Positions 27,737-36,526 of a stretch of DNA of 64,000 nucleotides are shown here, one piece after another. Made by a program: the position numbers and the translations under genes. Position 1 is the stretch's first letter. Each line of letters opens with the position of its first letter. The notes beneath the pieces are model-generated. The model was not told the DNA's origin. It did no database searches and worked only from the letters and a program-made list of their open reading frames with translations. Where the stretch lies: NCBI RefSeq assembly GCF_018139565.1, contig NZ_JAGSPK010000006.1, forward strand, positions 186,001-250,000, given 5' to 3'. The DNA comes from Cognatundibacterium rivi. GTDB lineage: Bacteria; Pseudomonadota; Gammaproteobacteria; Burkholderiales; Burkholderiaceae_D.

Positions 27737-29704
27737 ATGTCAGATCAACCTCAAATCGGTCGCCGCAAGGCATTAAAATTCCTCGCTGGCGCACCGTTGT
27801 TGCCGCTCGGTGCGATGTCCACTGCGTCGCTGCTGTCTGCCTGTGGTGGCAGTTCAACGGTTGCTGCAGCTCCAGCTGCTCCTGTGGCGAATTTTGTTTC
27901 GGCAGATTTCACTGCAATGGCTGCGCCAACATTGACGAATGCCGCTGCGATGGCAACGACGACAGTGGCTTCCAGCCTGAATGTCACGTTTAGCGACAAC
28001 TCCACACAAACCTACAAACTGGCCTATCAGCCTTTTTTCCTGACTGGTGACATGGTATCGAACGGTAACGGCGGCACAGTGTTGGCCGGTGGTTACTACG
28101 ACATCAATAACAAGCCGATTATTGATGCGACCGTTGCGGGCAAAGAACGTCAATACTTCTCAGATTCGCCGGATGGCACTTCCCTGTTGTCGTTGCCGAA
28201 TCCGACCGTAACAGGCATCAAAGGCAAAGCAGTATTTGCGGTGGTGCAGTTCGAATACACAACCTGGGCGCAAGATGGCAAAACCGATATGTACGGCAAA
28301 TTGCCTTCACCTATCGCTGTCCTGACGCTGGATCAGGATCAGGCGACCGGTAAATTAAGTCTGGTGAAATACCATAACGTCGACACTTCTAAAGTGAATG
28401 GTTTGTGGATTACCTGTGGTGCCAGCTTGTCGCCTTGGGATACCCATCTGTCGAGCGAAGAGTATGAGCCAGATGCGTTCACTATTGCTTCGAACTCGAT
28501 GTTCGCCGCATACAGCACTAATTTGTTTGGCGACGCAACGAAAGCAAATCCCTATCACTATGGTCATTTGCCAGAAGTCACGGTCAATCCTGACGGCACC
28601 GGTTCGATCAAAAAACACTACTGCATGGGTCGTATTTCGCATGAGCTGATTCAGGTTTTCCCGGATAACCGCACGGCATTAATGGGTGATGATGCAACGA
28701 ATGGTGGCTTGTTCATCTTCGTGGCAGATAAAGAAAAAGACCTGTCTTCTGGGTCTTTGTATGTGGCTAAAATCGGCCCTGGCTTCTCGCTTGATCCGGC
28801 AGCCGCAGGCGCGTCACTGAGCTGGATTAAACTCGGCTCCGCGACCAGCGCAGAAATCGAAGCATTGGCAAACAAGCTGAAACCAACTGACATCATGGAT
28901 GTGAGCAATACCGATCCTAAAGATGCGACTTACACCAAGATCTATATCAGCGGCAAAATCCAGTGGGTACGCGTCAAAGCTGGTATGGAAAAAGCAGCGG
29001 CCTTCCTCGAAACTCATCGTTATGCAGCGATGATGGGCGGCAGTATGGCCTTGACGAAACTTGAAGGCACGACAGTCAATGCGAAAGACAAGATCGCTTA
29101 TTCTGCTTTGCAAAACATGCAAAGTTCCATGGTGCGCGGTAATGCGGCCTGGAACGAAGCATTCGGCGTGACTCTGGAAAAAGCCTTGAACGCTGGTGGT
29201 ATTCTGGCGCATACATTGGCAGGTGGTCAGAAAGATACGTCTGGTGCGGCGATCAACAGTGAATGGGTGCCAACGGTCACCAAGACCTTGCTGATCGGTG
29301 AAGATATTGCGGCGGATGCGTTGGGCAATACAGCGAATCCGGACAAAATCGGCGCACCGGATAATCTGAAATTCTCAGAAAAACTGCGCACCTTGTTTAT
29401 CGGTGAAGACAGCAGCTATCACGTGAATAACTTCCTGTGGGCTTACAACGTCGACACCAAAAAACTGACTCGCGTGGCATCTATGCCTGCCGGTGCCGAA
29501 GCAACTGGTTTGTCGGTGGTCGATAATCTGAATGGCTGGACCTACATCACCAGCAATTTCCAGCACGCTGGCGACTGGGGCAGCATCCACAATATCGTTA
29601 AGCCTACACTCGATCCGTTGGTGCGTGCGAACTACAAAGATCGTTTCGCTTCTGCGGTGGGCTATCTGACTGCCGATGTCAGCAGCGTCAAGCTGGCGAA
29701 ATAA
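27737..29704 (+). CDS. phoX: Alkaline phosphatase PhoX (Tat-exported, DUF839)
   Basis: A 655-residue PhoX-family phosphatase, a calcium/iron enzyme that releases phosphate from organic esters. The N-terminus has a twin-arginine motif (GRRKALKFL, residues 8-16) and a lipobox-like LLSAC with Cys36, implying a folded lipoprotein exported by Tat. The family region FVADKEKDLSSGSLYVAKI, the DPKDATYTKIYISGKI stretch and C-terminal FIGEDSSYHVNNFLWAY fit DUF839. It faces the PhoA paralogues across a 240-base gap. Ends at a strong terminator. Confidence 0.9.
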   Translation: MSDQPQIGRRKALKFLAGAPLLPLGAMSTASLLSACGGSSTVAAAPAAPVANFVSADFTAMAAPTLTNAAAMATTTVASSLNVTFSDNSTQTYKLAYQPFFLTGDMVSNGNGGTVLAGGYYDINNKPIIDATVAGKERQYFSDSPDGTSLLSLPNPTVTGIKGKAVFAVVQFEYTTWAQDGKTDMYGKLPSPIAVLTLDQDQATGKLSLVKYHNVDTSKVNGLWITCGASLSPWDTHLSSEEYEPDAFTIASNSMFAAYSTNLFGDATKANPYHYGHLPEVTVNPDGTGSIKKHYCMGRISHELIQVFPDNRTALMGDDATNGGLFIFVADKEKDLSSGSLYVAKIGPGFSLDPAAAGASLSWIKLGSATSAEIEALANKLKPTDIMDVSNTDPKDATYTKIYISGKIQWVRVKAGMEKAAAFLETHRYAAMMGGSMALTKLEGTTVNAKDKIAYSALQNMQSSMVRGNAAWNEAFGVTLEKALNAGGILAHTLAGGQKDTSGAAINSEWVPTVTKTLLIGEDIAADALGNTANPDKIGAPDNLKFSEKLRTLFIGEDSSYHVNNFLWAYNVDTKKLTRVASMPAGAEATGLSVVDNLNGWTYITSNFQHAGDWGSIHNIVKPTLDPLVRANYKDRFASAVGYLTADVSSVKLAK

Positions 29705-29763
29705 GTTCTGATGAACGTACTTCCGGCGCAGATCTGGCCGGAAGCGCGACACAGGTTTGAATG

Positions 29764-29792
29764 AAAAAGGGCAGATGATTCTGCCCTTTTTT
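29764..29792 (+). terminator. Intrinsic terminator after phoX
   Basis: The stem GGGCAG/CTGCCC with an ATGATT loop is preceded by AAAAA and followed by TTTTTT, about 60 bases after the phoX stop. Confidence 0.88.
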
Positions 29793-29796
29793 ACGT

Positions 29797-29883
29797 CCAA
29801 ATATACTGGGGGGGAGTATATTTTAAAGCCCTTATTTTATAAGGACATCAGCGGTATTCATGGCGCAGGAGCGGGGAGTATCT
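29797..29883 (+). repeat. Dispersed intergenic element, copy B
   Basis: It begins with AATATACTGGGGGGGAGTAT and TATTTT, then AAAGCC and CTTATTTTATAAGGACATCA, and ends ~72 bases from the palindrome in GCGGGGAGTAT. The run from the palindrome to GGACATCA is nearly identical to copy C at 33894. It lies between the convergent phoX and His-rich-protein genes. Confidence 0.8.
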
Positions 29884-29944
29884 GATATTTGTGTTTGAGC
29901 GCGCATCTGAAAACGAGCGCTCGTTGCAGCGCTTGATCTGCGTA

Positions 29945-30685
29945 TCAATCAAGAAAATCCGCGTATTCTTTTTGCGCATAGCCTTTTAAATTTTGCCATG
30001 GCAGCTTAGTGCTGAGCGGAGCTTGTAGTTTGACGTCGACGCGCCGGAAGAAAGTGCCAGCTTTATCACCGCTTTCGATGATCAACGGAATTTGTTTTTG
30101 CTCATCCCACAATACTCTTTGGAAATTGCCATTCATTTCGCGCTCACGCCATTGCGCGCCGCTGACGGTTGATGCTTTTTTTGATAGTGACATGGCTTTG
30201 ACGAGTTTAGGATCAAGCAGATAAAACGCGTTTTCCCATGAACCGTCAAAATTCACATTGTCGTATTCGGAAACCGGGATCGCGATAATTTCTTTATCTT
30301 TCGTGTTCACGAATTCGATCTGGGTTTTATTATTTTCCTGGAACACATGGCGGGGCAGCACCACATGATTGAAGTGTTTGTGCTTGGCTTCTTTCGCGCT
30401 GCCGGAATTATTTTTCTTGTTTGTCTTCTCATCAGCATGATCGCCATCGGCGTGGTCATGCATGCCGGCTGGTAAAACGCGGGCGATCCAGACATGTTTC
30501 GCGCGACGTAACAAGGTTTCTTCGTAACGTGCTTCGCGCGTCACGCCTTCTGGCGTTAACACCCGGCTGTAATTTTGTATCCGGATATCCAGATCCGGCG
30601 CTGCCGTCTCAGGCGTCGCTGGCGTTGCCATTGCAAATTGGCTGACGGACAGAGCCAGTGCGGCGATAAGATAGATGAATTTCAT
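29945..30685 (-). CDS. Exported His-rich protein of unknown function
   Basis: A 246-residue protein starting MKFIYLIAALALSVSQFAMA, a clear signal peptide cleaved near ATPA. The frame is open to 30775 but that extension runs upstream of the signal peptide. After residue ~75 there is a His/Asp cluster (HDHADGDHADE) and a Lys/Ser linker with KHKHFNHVVL, which could bind metal. The rest (SEYDNVNFDGSWENAFYL, QWREREMNGNFQRVLWDE) is a soluble fold I do not recognise. It follows two alkaline phosphatases on the same strand but after a strong terminator. Confidence 0.65.
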   Translation of the reverse strand: MKFIYLIAALALSVSQFAMATPATPETAAPDLDIRIQNYSRVLTPEGVTREARYEETLLRRAKHVWIARVLPAGMHDHADGDHADEKTNKKNNSGSAKEAKHKHFNHVVLPRHVFQENNKTQIEFVNTKDKEIIAIPVSEYDNVNFDGSWENAFYLLDPKLVKAMSLSKKASTVSGAQWREREMNGNFQRVLWDEQKQIPLIIESGDKAGTFFRRVDVKLQAPLSTKLPWQNLKGYAQKEYADFLD

Positions 30686-30755
30686 TTTTAAATAAGACTT
30701 TCGTGCTCGTGAAGATTGCAATATCAGGCGATCTGCGCGGATCGCCGTAAAGATG

Positions 30756-30790
30756 AAAAAACCAGAGGGCAGCACCCTCTGGTTTTTTTT
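30756..30790 (-). terminator. Strong intrinsic terminator after the second PhoA gene
   Basis: CCAGAGGG/CCCTCTGG with a 5-base loop is flanked by A5 on one side and T8 on the other, so it could work on both strands. It lies 20 bases after the phosphatase stop at 30810 and upstream of the His-rich-protein gene. Confidence 0.88.
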
Positions 30791-30809
30791 AAACTCAGCG
30801 ACGGTTCAA

Positions 30810-32216
30810 TCAGAAGCCGTAAGCTGATTTCAGCAGTGTGAATACTTTAGTGTTATCTAGTGTGCCTTTGAATGCTTTTGCACCTGCACCGGTGGCAAAC
30901 AATTTCACGTCACCGCCACCATGCGTTTCACTGGCCAGACGCACGCCGGTTTCTTGCAAGTAGTTATCGGCCAATACGGTTGCACTGTCCAGATTCGTAC
31001 GCAGGTTAGGACGGTTAGGACCATTACCGAATACGAGTGTGGTGTAGGTATTACCATCGGCATCGAGACTTGGCTTGCCGTCGCGGTAGCCGCGGTTGAT
31101 GTCCAGAATCGGATTGCCGCGTTTGCCGTAGCCATTGAATGCCAGTGTATGGTCATGATCTGCTGTGACTACGATCAATGTATTCGCCAGTGTCGGATCT
31201 GTCAGTTTTGCTTTATCCAGAGCGGCTTTCACTGCATCATCAAATGCGATGGTGTCTGTCAGTGCGCGCTTTGCGTTTGTACCGTGCAGGGCGTGGTCAA
31301 TACGGCCGCCTTCGACCATCAGGAAATAGCCATTCGAATTCTGCGACAGAATATCCATGGCTTTGGTCGTCATTTCCGCCAGGCTAGGTTGATTCGCGCC
31401 TTCGCCAACTGGTGGTGTTGCAGTACGGTCGAGTTCATATTCCAGATGGCTTTTACTGCTGTACAAACCGATGAATTTTTTATTCGTCGGCGCTGCCAGC
31501 ATGTCCGCTTTAGTCGCAGCAACGGTGTAGCCTTTGGCTGCGAATTCATTCAGCAGATTGCGGCCATCGGCACGGCCTGATTTGCCAGCGCTGGTGCTTG
31601 CATCGTAAGGCAGGAAATGGTTGCGGCCGCCACCCATCAGCACATCCACACCATCCAGCAAGGCGCTGTTATAACCTGCGCCACCTGGCACTGCCTGCGC
31701 AGCAATCGCGTATTGCGCGTTGCGATTACAGATATGTGAATAGGTTGCGGCTGGTGTTGCATGTGTCAGTTCGGTAGTGGTGATCGAGCCAACTGCTTTG
31801 CCTTTGGCTTTTGCCAGTTCCAGTATGGTTGGTACAGAAGTGCCATTACCTGTCGCGGCGCAATTGTTGATACCCAGATTGCCATTCGCATCTTTGCCAG
31901 GATTCGTCGCAACGGTGTCGGCAGACATGGAGATGACTTCGTTATTCATCTTCACGCCTGTCATGTAGGCGGCCATCGATGGTGCGCTGTCGGTCGTCTG
32001 CGCATCGTTAGAGTAAGTTTTGATACGGGCCGTGCGTTCCAGCTTATCCATATTCAGGCTGCCATCTTCACCGTATTTAAAGATACGCGATGCGGTGATC
32101 GTTGACGGGCCCATGCCGTCGCCCAAAAAGAAAATAATATTTTTTGCTTCGCCTGCAGCATTTGCGGCATTGGCAAAAGTCATCGCCAGTGTGGCGGCTA
32201 AAAGTGTGCGTTTCAT
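30810..32216 (-). CDS. phoA: Alkaline phosphatase (PhoA family), paralogue 1
   Basis: A 468-residue periplasmic phosphatase with signal peptide MKRTLLAATLAMTFANAANA. It has FFLGDGMGPSTI (metal ligand Asp), the nucleophile serine in TDSAPSMAAYMTG, VEGGRIDHALHGTN, TADHDHTLAF and THGGGDVKLFA with the last zinc histidine. All five zinc/magnesium-site motifs of the family are present. It is 33 bases downstream of a close paralogue on the same strand; both share SAPSM-AYMTGVKMNNEVISMS, so they arose by tandem duplication. Confidence 0.93.
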   Translation of the reverse strand: MKRTLLAATLAMTFANAANAAGEAKNIIFFLGDGMGPSTITASRIFKYGEDGSLNMDKLERTARIKTYSNDAQTTDSAPSMAAYMTGVKMNNEVISMSADTVATNPGKDANGNLGINNCAATGNGTSVPTILELAKAKGKAVGSITTTELTHATPAATYSHICNRNAQYAIAAQAVPGGAGYNSALLDGVDVLMGGGRNHFLPYDASTSAGKSGRADGRNLLNEFAAKGYTVAATKADMLAAPTNKKFIGLYSSKSHLEYELDRTATPPVGEGANQPSLAEMTTKAMDILSQNSNGYFLMVEGGRIDHALHGTNAKRALTDTIAFDDAVKAALDKAKLTDPTLANTLIVVTADHDHTLAFNGYGKRGNPILDINRGYRDGKPSLDADGNTYTTLVFGNGPNRPNLRTNLDSATVLADNYLQETGVRLASETHGGGDVKLFATGAGAKAFKGTLDNTKVFTLLKSAYGF

Positions 32217-32249
32217 AATCAGTTATCCGTTCTCAACAATGTTGAATAA

Positions 32250-33698
32250 TCACAAGCCAGAGGCCGATTTCACCAGACCGAAGACTTTGGTGTTATCGAT
32301 CGTACCGAGGAAAGTATCGGCGCCTTTACCAATCGCACCGAGGAATACGTCAGTACCGCCGTGTGTTTCGCTGCCGGCTGCCACGCGTACCACCGCTTCC
32401 TGATGGTAGGTATTGGCGCTGGTTGTGGTTTCATCGAGACTGATCATGCTGCTGCGGCTGCCTTGTGTACGGTTTTCGCCGTTACCGAAACCGATAATCG
32501 AATACGGTGCACCATCCAGATCTTTTTCGACTGCGCCAGTCACGTAGTTTTTCACCACGCCGAGCACACCCGGATTACCGCTGGCGGTTTTGCCGGTACG
32601 TTTCGCGTAGCCGTTCAGTACCAGCGTATGGTCATGGTCAGCAGTAACCACGATGAGCGTGTTTTTCAGATCAGGATCGCTGATCTTCGCTTTGGCAATC
32701 GCAGCTTTGATTGCGTTATCGAATGCCACTGTGTCTTGCAATGCTTTCTTGGCAGTTGTTTCATGCAAAGCGTGGTCAATCCGGCCGCCTTCCACCATCA
32801 GGAAATAGCCCTTGGAATTTTTCGCTAACACGTCCATCGCTTTGGTCGTCATGTCCGCCAGGCTTGGTTCTTTCGCTGGATCACGATCCAGGTCGTAGCT
32901 CATATGGCTGGAAGTGAACAGGCCAAGCAGGCGATCTGTTTTGGTGCCGTCAATCGCATTGAATTCGGTCGCATTGCTGGCGTAGGCGTAGTTTTTCGCT
33001 TTCATTTCAGCGACTAAATCGCGGCCATCAGCACGTTTGCCGCCATTTTTGGATGGTGTGAAGAATTGCAGACCGCCACCCATCAATACGTCCAGACCTG
33101 TTGTGCCCAGCGCTGTGTTGTAGCCGGTGCCGCCAGGAACGGCGGCAGCAGCAATATCATTTTCCAGATCGCGGTGGCAGATATGGGAGTAGGTTGCCGC
33201 TGGTGTCGCGTGGGTAACGCGGGTGGTTGTGACGACGCCAGTGGATAAACCTTTGGCTTTCGCCAGTTCCAGTAAGGTCGGTACGCTGCTGCCATTTTTA
33301 GTACCGCAGTTATTTCCGAGTTTGTTGCCGTTCGCATCAGCGATAGGATCAACTGCAATGGTGTCCGGCGACATGGAGATCACTTCATTATTCATTTTGA
33401 CGCCAGTCATATAAGCCGACATCGACGGTGCGCTGTCAGTAACCTGGGCATCGTTCGAGAAGGTTTTAACGAAAGCGGTTTCTGGCAAGGTATCCATAGT
33501 CAGTTCGCCATCTTCACCGACAGAGTAAATACGCGCTGCTGTCATGGTCGTCATGCCCATGCCGTCGCCCAGGAAAAAGATCACATTTTTCGGTGCGTCT
33601 GCAACTGGTGCCGGATCGTTTGTGCTGGTGCCGCAACCAGTGACCGAGAGAGTAAGTGCGGCGCCGAGAACAGCGACGTAAAGAGGCTTGAATTTCAT
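32250..33698 (-). CDS. phoA: Alkaline phosphatase (PhoA family), lipoprotein paralogue 2
   Basis: A 482-residue PhoA paralogue starting MKFKPLYVAVLGAALTLSVT, followed by GCGTS, a lipobox (SVTGC) that makes it a probable lipoprotein, unlike its neighbour. Motifs are FFLGDGMGMTT, TDSAPSMSAYMTG with the nucleophile serine, VEGGRIDHALHETT, TADHDHTLVLNG and THGGTDVFLG. The frame is open to 33746, but 33698 gives the lipoprotein signal. It is the first gene of the two-phosphatase unit. The different anchoring suggests one membrane-bound and one soluble enzyme. Confidence 0.92.
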   Translation of the reverse strand: MKFKPLYVAVLGAALTLSVTGCGTSTNDPAPVADAPKNVIFFLGDGMGMTTMTAARIYSVGEDGELTMDTLPETAFVKTFSNDAQVTDSAPSMSAYMTGVKMNNEVISMSPDTIAVDPIADANGNKLGNNCGTKNGSSVPTLLELAKAKGLSTGVVTTTRVTHATPAATYSHICHRDLENDIAAAAVPGGTGYNTALGTTGLDVLMGGGLQFFTPSKNGGKRADGRDLVAEMKAKNYAYASNATEFNAIDGTKTDRLLGLFTSSHMSYDLDRDPAKEPSLADMTTKAMDVLAKNSKGYFLMVEGGRIDHALHETTAKKALQDTVAFDNAIKAAIAKAKISDPDLKNTLIVVTADHDHTLVLNGYAKRTGKTASGNPGVLGVVKNYVTGAVEKDLDGAPYSIIGFGNGENRTQGSRSSMISLDETTTSANTYHQEAVVRVAAGSETHGGTDVFLGAIGKGADTFLGTIDNTKVFGLVKSASGL

Positions 33699-33893
33699 TT
33701 TCGTTCGTCCAGAGGGGGTTAAAAGTATCCCAATGTAACAAGGCATTATTACCTGTCAGTGACCCTGGCTGAGAATGAAGCGGACTGTTGTATTCAGCAT
33801 CGTTTTCTTCATTTTGCTGAAAAGATGAGGAAGTCGCAGGCGTGCTGCTGAGCGGTACAGATGCCAGAAATCATGATTTTTGATGAAATAGGC

Positions 33894-33980
33894 TCAAAAT
33901 ATACTGGGGGGAGTATATTTTGAAGCCCTTATTTTATAAGGACATCAAGGGTGAAATCATGAAAATGAGGGGGAGTATGC
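33894..33980 (+). repeat. Dispersed intergenic element, copy C
   Basis: The palindrome AAAATATACTGGGGGGAGTA (33896-33915) continues TATTTT, then GAAGCC, CTTATTTTATAAGGACATCA and, ~71 bases on, GGGGGAGTATGC. The last box ends exactly at the xerC stop codon (minus strand, 33980-33982). It is nearly identical to copy B over ~55 bases. Confidence 0.8.
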
Positions 33981-34930
33981 TATTTCTTGGCGCGCGGATG
34001 GGCCTGATCATAGACTGTCGCCAGATGCTGAAAATCGAGCGAGGTGTACACCTGCGTTGCGGCAATCGAGCTGTGCCCCAGCATTTCCTGTACCGCGCGT
34101 AAATCGCCGGACGATTGCAATACATGTGATGCAAAGGAATGACGCAGCATGTGTGGATGCACGTTGGCAGGTATATCCAGACTTTGTGCATGAGCTTTGA
34201 TGCGCAACTGCACCAGACGTGCCGAAATCCGCGTCCCGCGCTCGCTCAGAAACAGCGGATGCGGATCGGCTTTGACCAGACTGCCGCGGATGGCCAGCCA
34301 GTCACGTACAGCTTCCAGCGCTGGCGCGCCGACCGGTACGATGCGTGGTTTGTTACCTTTACCGGTCACGTGTACCTCGCCCTGATCCAGATCGATCCAG
34401 CCCGCTGACGCATAGCCCGGCTCTTGTACCGCGGCGACATCCAGGCCGACCAATTCGGAAACGCGCAAACCACTCGAATACAAGAGTTCAAACATGGCGC
34501 GATTTGCGCGTGGCGTGGCCTCGTCACCGCCGCGATGCGACACCAGACGCACGGCATCATCGGCACCAAGCGCTTTGGGTAAAGGCTTACTTTTTTTCGG
34601 AGCGCGTATGCCTTCGACCGGGTTGCTGCTCAGGTCGTGCTGTTCCATCAGCCAGCGGTAAAAGCCGCGCCAGCTCGACAGTTTGCGTGCGATGCTGCGG
34701 GCATTTAAACCTTGGGCATGGAGTTTGGATGTGCAGCGGCGGATGTGCGCTGCGCTCAGTTCTGCGATAGCCTGCGCGCCGGCATATTGCTGCAGTTCCC
34801 GCAAATCGAGCGCATAACCACTGATCGTGTGCGGCGACAACTGGCGCTGACTGCGCAAAACTTCCAGATACGCATGCAGCAAATTGTCGCCAGCGGCAGT
34901 CGTTTCCGGCAGGTGAGCTGGCGTTGCCAT
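33980..34930 (-). CDS. xerC: Tyrosine recombinase XerC
   Basis: A 316-residue site-specific recombinase that resolves chromosome dimers at dif with XerD. The N-terminal SAM-like domain includes SQRQLSPHTISGYALDL. The catalytic domain has the first Arg in SGLRVSELVGLD, Lys in VTGKGNKPRIVP, HxxR in HMLRHSFASHVL and the nucleophile Tyr in ATQVYTSLDFQHLA. The position after DUF484 and dapF is the standard proteobacterial xerC locus, which makes the housekeeping role firm. Confidence 0.95.
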   Translation of the reverse strand: MATPAHLPETTAAGDNLLHAYLEVLRSQRQLSPHTISGYALDLRELQQYAGAQAIAELSAAHIRRCTSKLHAQGLNARSIARKLSSWRGFYRWLMEQHDLSSNPVEGIRAPKKSKPLPKALGADDAVRLVSHRGGDEATPRANRAMFELLYSSGLRVSELVGLDVAAVQEPGYASAGWIDLDQGEVHVTGKGNKPRIVPVGAPALEAVRDWLAIRGSLVKADPHPLFLSERGTRISARLVQLRIKAHAQSLDIPANVHPHMLRHSFASHVLQSSGDLRAVQEMLGHSSIAATQVYTSLDFQHLATVYDQAHPRAKK

Positions 34931-34956
34931 AGCGACTCCGGTCTGGCGTCAGTGAA

Positions 34957-35616
34957 TTAAATATCGATCAGACAGGTCAATGCCGCGCTGCTGGTATCGG
35001 CGATGTTGACCAGAAAATCGGTAGCCATGTTTTTGGTGTAGCGCGCCGGATCAGGCGAACCCAGTACCAGCAAACCAAAGGCCGGTGATGTTGGCGACAG
35101 ACGCAGCGGCAGCATCGCGATGGATTGCACCGGTGCGCTGGTTTCTATCCAGCTGGCTGCTTCAAAATCCTGATTCGGACCGCAAAACGGCGTCGTCAGA
35201 CCTTTCGCGAACAGAATGGCATCTTCACTGGCGGGTGCCGCAAACCAGGTGTGAGAAAACTCAGGTGCGACATTCCACAGGCGCAAGGTGGCGTGCGGCA
35301 GTTGGAAGATATCCTGCAAACCCTGCGTCAGAACAAACGGCAGATCGACATCATTGCGCGCCAGCAGCAGGGCACGCGTCCATGCCTGAAACTTTTGGCT
35401 GATGTCGTGATTTTCTTCCGCGATCCGCATTAATTCGGACAATCTGAGTTCCAGCGCGCGATACTTTTCACGCACGACTTCCATTTGTCGTTCTTGCAGA
35501 GAAATGGTACGACCCATCACCGGGCTCGTCAGTTTGACCGCACTCAGTAATTCTGCGTGCTCTTCAAAAAAATCCGGATTCTGGATCAGGTAGGTTGCGA
35601 TGTCAGTTGAATTCAT
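34957..35616 (-). CDS. DUF484 family protein
   Basis: A 219-residue protein beginning MNSTDIATYLIQNPDFFEEH, which with SPVMGRTISLQERQMEVVRE is characteristic of DUF484. The second half has a GAF-like appearance (SIAMLPLRL, FGLLVLGSPDPARYT). It is always found between dapF and xerC in proteobacteria; its function is not known. Spacing is 8 bases after dapF and 26 before xerC. Confidence 0.9.
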   Translation of the reverse strand: MNSTDIATYLIQNPDFFEEHAELLSAVKLTSPVMGRTISLQERQMEVVREKYRALELRLSELMRIAEENHDISQKFQAWTRALLLARNDVDLPFVLTQGLQDIFQLPHATLRLWNVAPEFSHTWFAAPASEDAILFAKGLTTPFCGPNQDFEAASWIETSAPVQSIAMLPLRLSPTSPAFGLLVLGSPDPARYTKNMATDFLVNIADTSSAALTCLIDI

Positions 35617-35624
35617 TACATTGA

Positions 35625-36476
35625 TCAGAGATTAATTTCGCCTTCGAAGACCGTGACTGCCGGGCCGCTGAGCATAACAGAGCTGCCTTCGCCTTGCCAC
35701 GCGATAGAGAGTTCGCCGCCATGAGTGGTGACGCGCACCGGGCTGTCGAGCAAGCCGCGCCGTATACCGGCGACGACTGCCGCGCAGGCGCCAGTACCGC
35801 AGGCCAGCGTCTCACCCGCACCGCGTTCATACACGCGCAAGCGGATATGATGGCGATCCTTAATTTGCATAAAACCCGCATTTACGCGTTTCGGAAAACG
35901 CAGATGATGTTCGATGACAGGGCCATCGGCCGCGACCGGAAAGGTCTCTGCATTATCGACCACTTGTACCGCGTGGGGATTGCCCATCGAAACCACAGAA
36001 ATCGCCACTGTTTTGCCATTCACATCGAGCGGCCACAGCATATCATCGGCTTCAGGAATCGCCGTCAGCCCGGAGTTGTCGAAAGGAATTTTTGCCGGTT
36101 CCAGTATCGGCGCACCCATATCAACGGTGATGCTGCCATCGTTTTCCATGCGTGGAGCAATGATGCCGGACATGGTTTCAACACGGATGGTCGATTTGTC
36201 GGTGAGTTTTTTCTCAATGACAAAGCGCACGAAAGCGCGTGAGCCATTACCGCATTGCTCGACTTCGCCGCCATCGGCGTTATAAATGCGATAGCGGAAA
36301 TCAACATCCGGCGTGTCGGATTTTTCGACGACCAGAATCTGATCTGCACCGATGCCAAAGCGGCGATCAGCGATGTGCTGCCACTGTTCGCGGGTGAATT
36401 GTATCGGCTGATTAATCGCATCGATCACGACAAAATCATTGCCGGCGCCATGCATTTTGGTGAATTTGAGTTTCAT
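35625..36476 (-). CDS. dapF: Diaminopimelate epimerase
   Basis: A 283-residue PLP-independent epimerase converting LL- to meso-diaminopimelate for lysine and peptidoglycan synthesis. It has [14 protein letters not shown], the first catalytic cysteine in [13 protein letters not shown] and the second in [14 protein letters not shown]. It is the first gene of dapF-DUF484-xerC. Confidence 0.97.
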   Translation of the reverse strand: MKLKFTKMHGAGNDFVVIDAINQPIQFTREQWQHIADRRFGIGADQILVVEKSDTPDVDFRYRIYNADGGEVEQCGNGSRAFVRFVIEKKLTDKSTIRVETMSGIIAPRMENDGSITVDMGAPILEPAKIPFDNSGLTAIPEADDMLWPLDVNGKTVAISVVSMGNPHAVQVVDNAETFPVAADGPVIEHHLRFPKRVNAGFMQIKDRHHIRLRVYERGAGETLACGTGACAAVVAGIRRGLLDSPVRVTTHGGELSIAWQGEGSSVMLSGPAVTVFEGEINL

Positions 36477-36526
36477 GGATGCATTATATCGCGGGATAAG
36501 CGCGATGATGCACCCGATGCCGTGAT

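Noticed and set aside
33699-33893. Pho box upstream of the PhoA pair
   Set aside because: A CTGTCAG is present near 33752, but it is on the wrong strand for these genes and has no second repeat at 11-base spacing.
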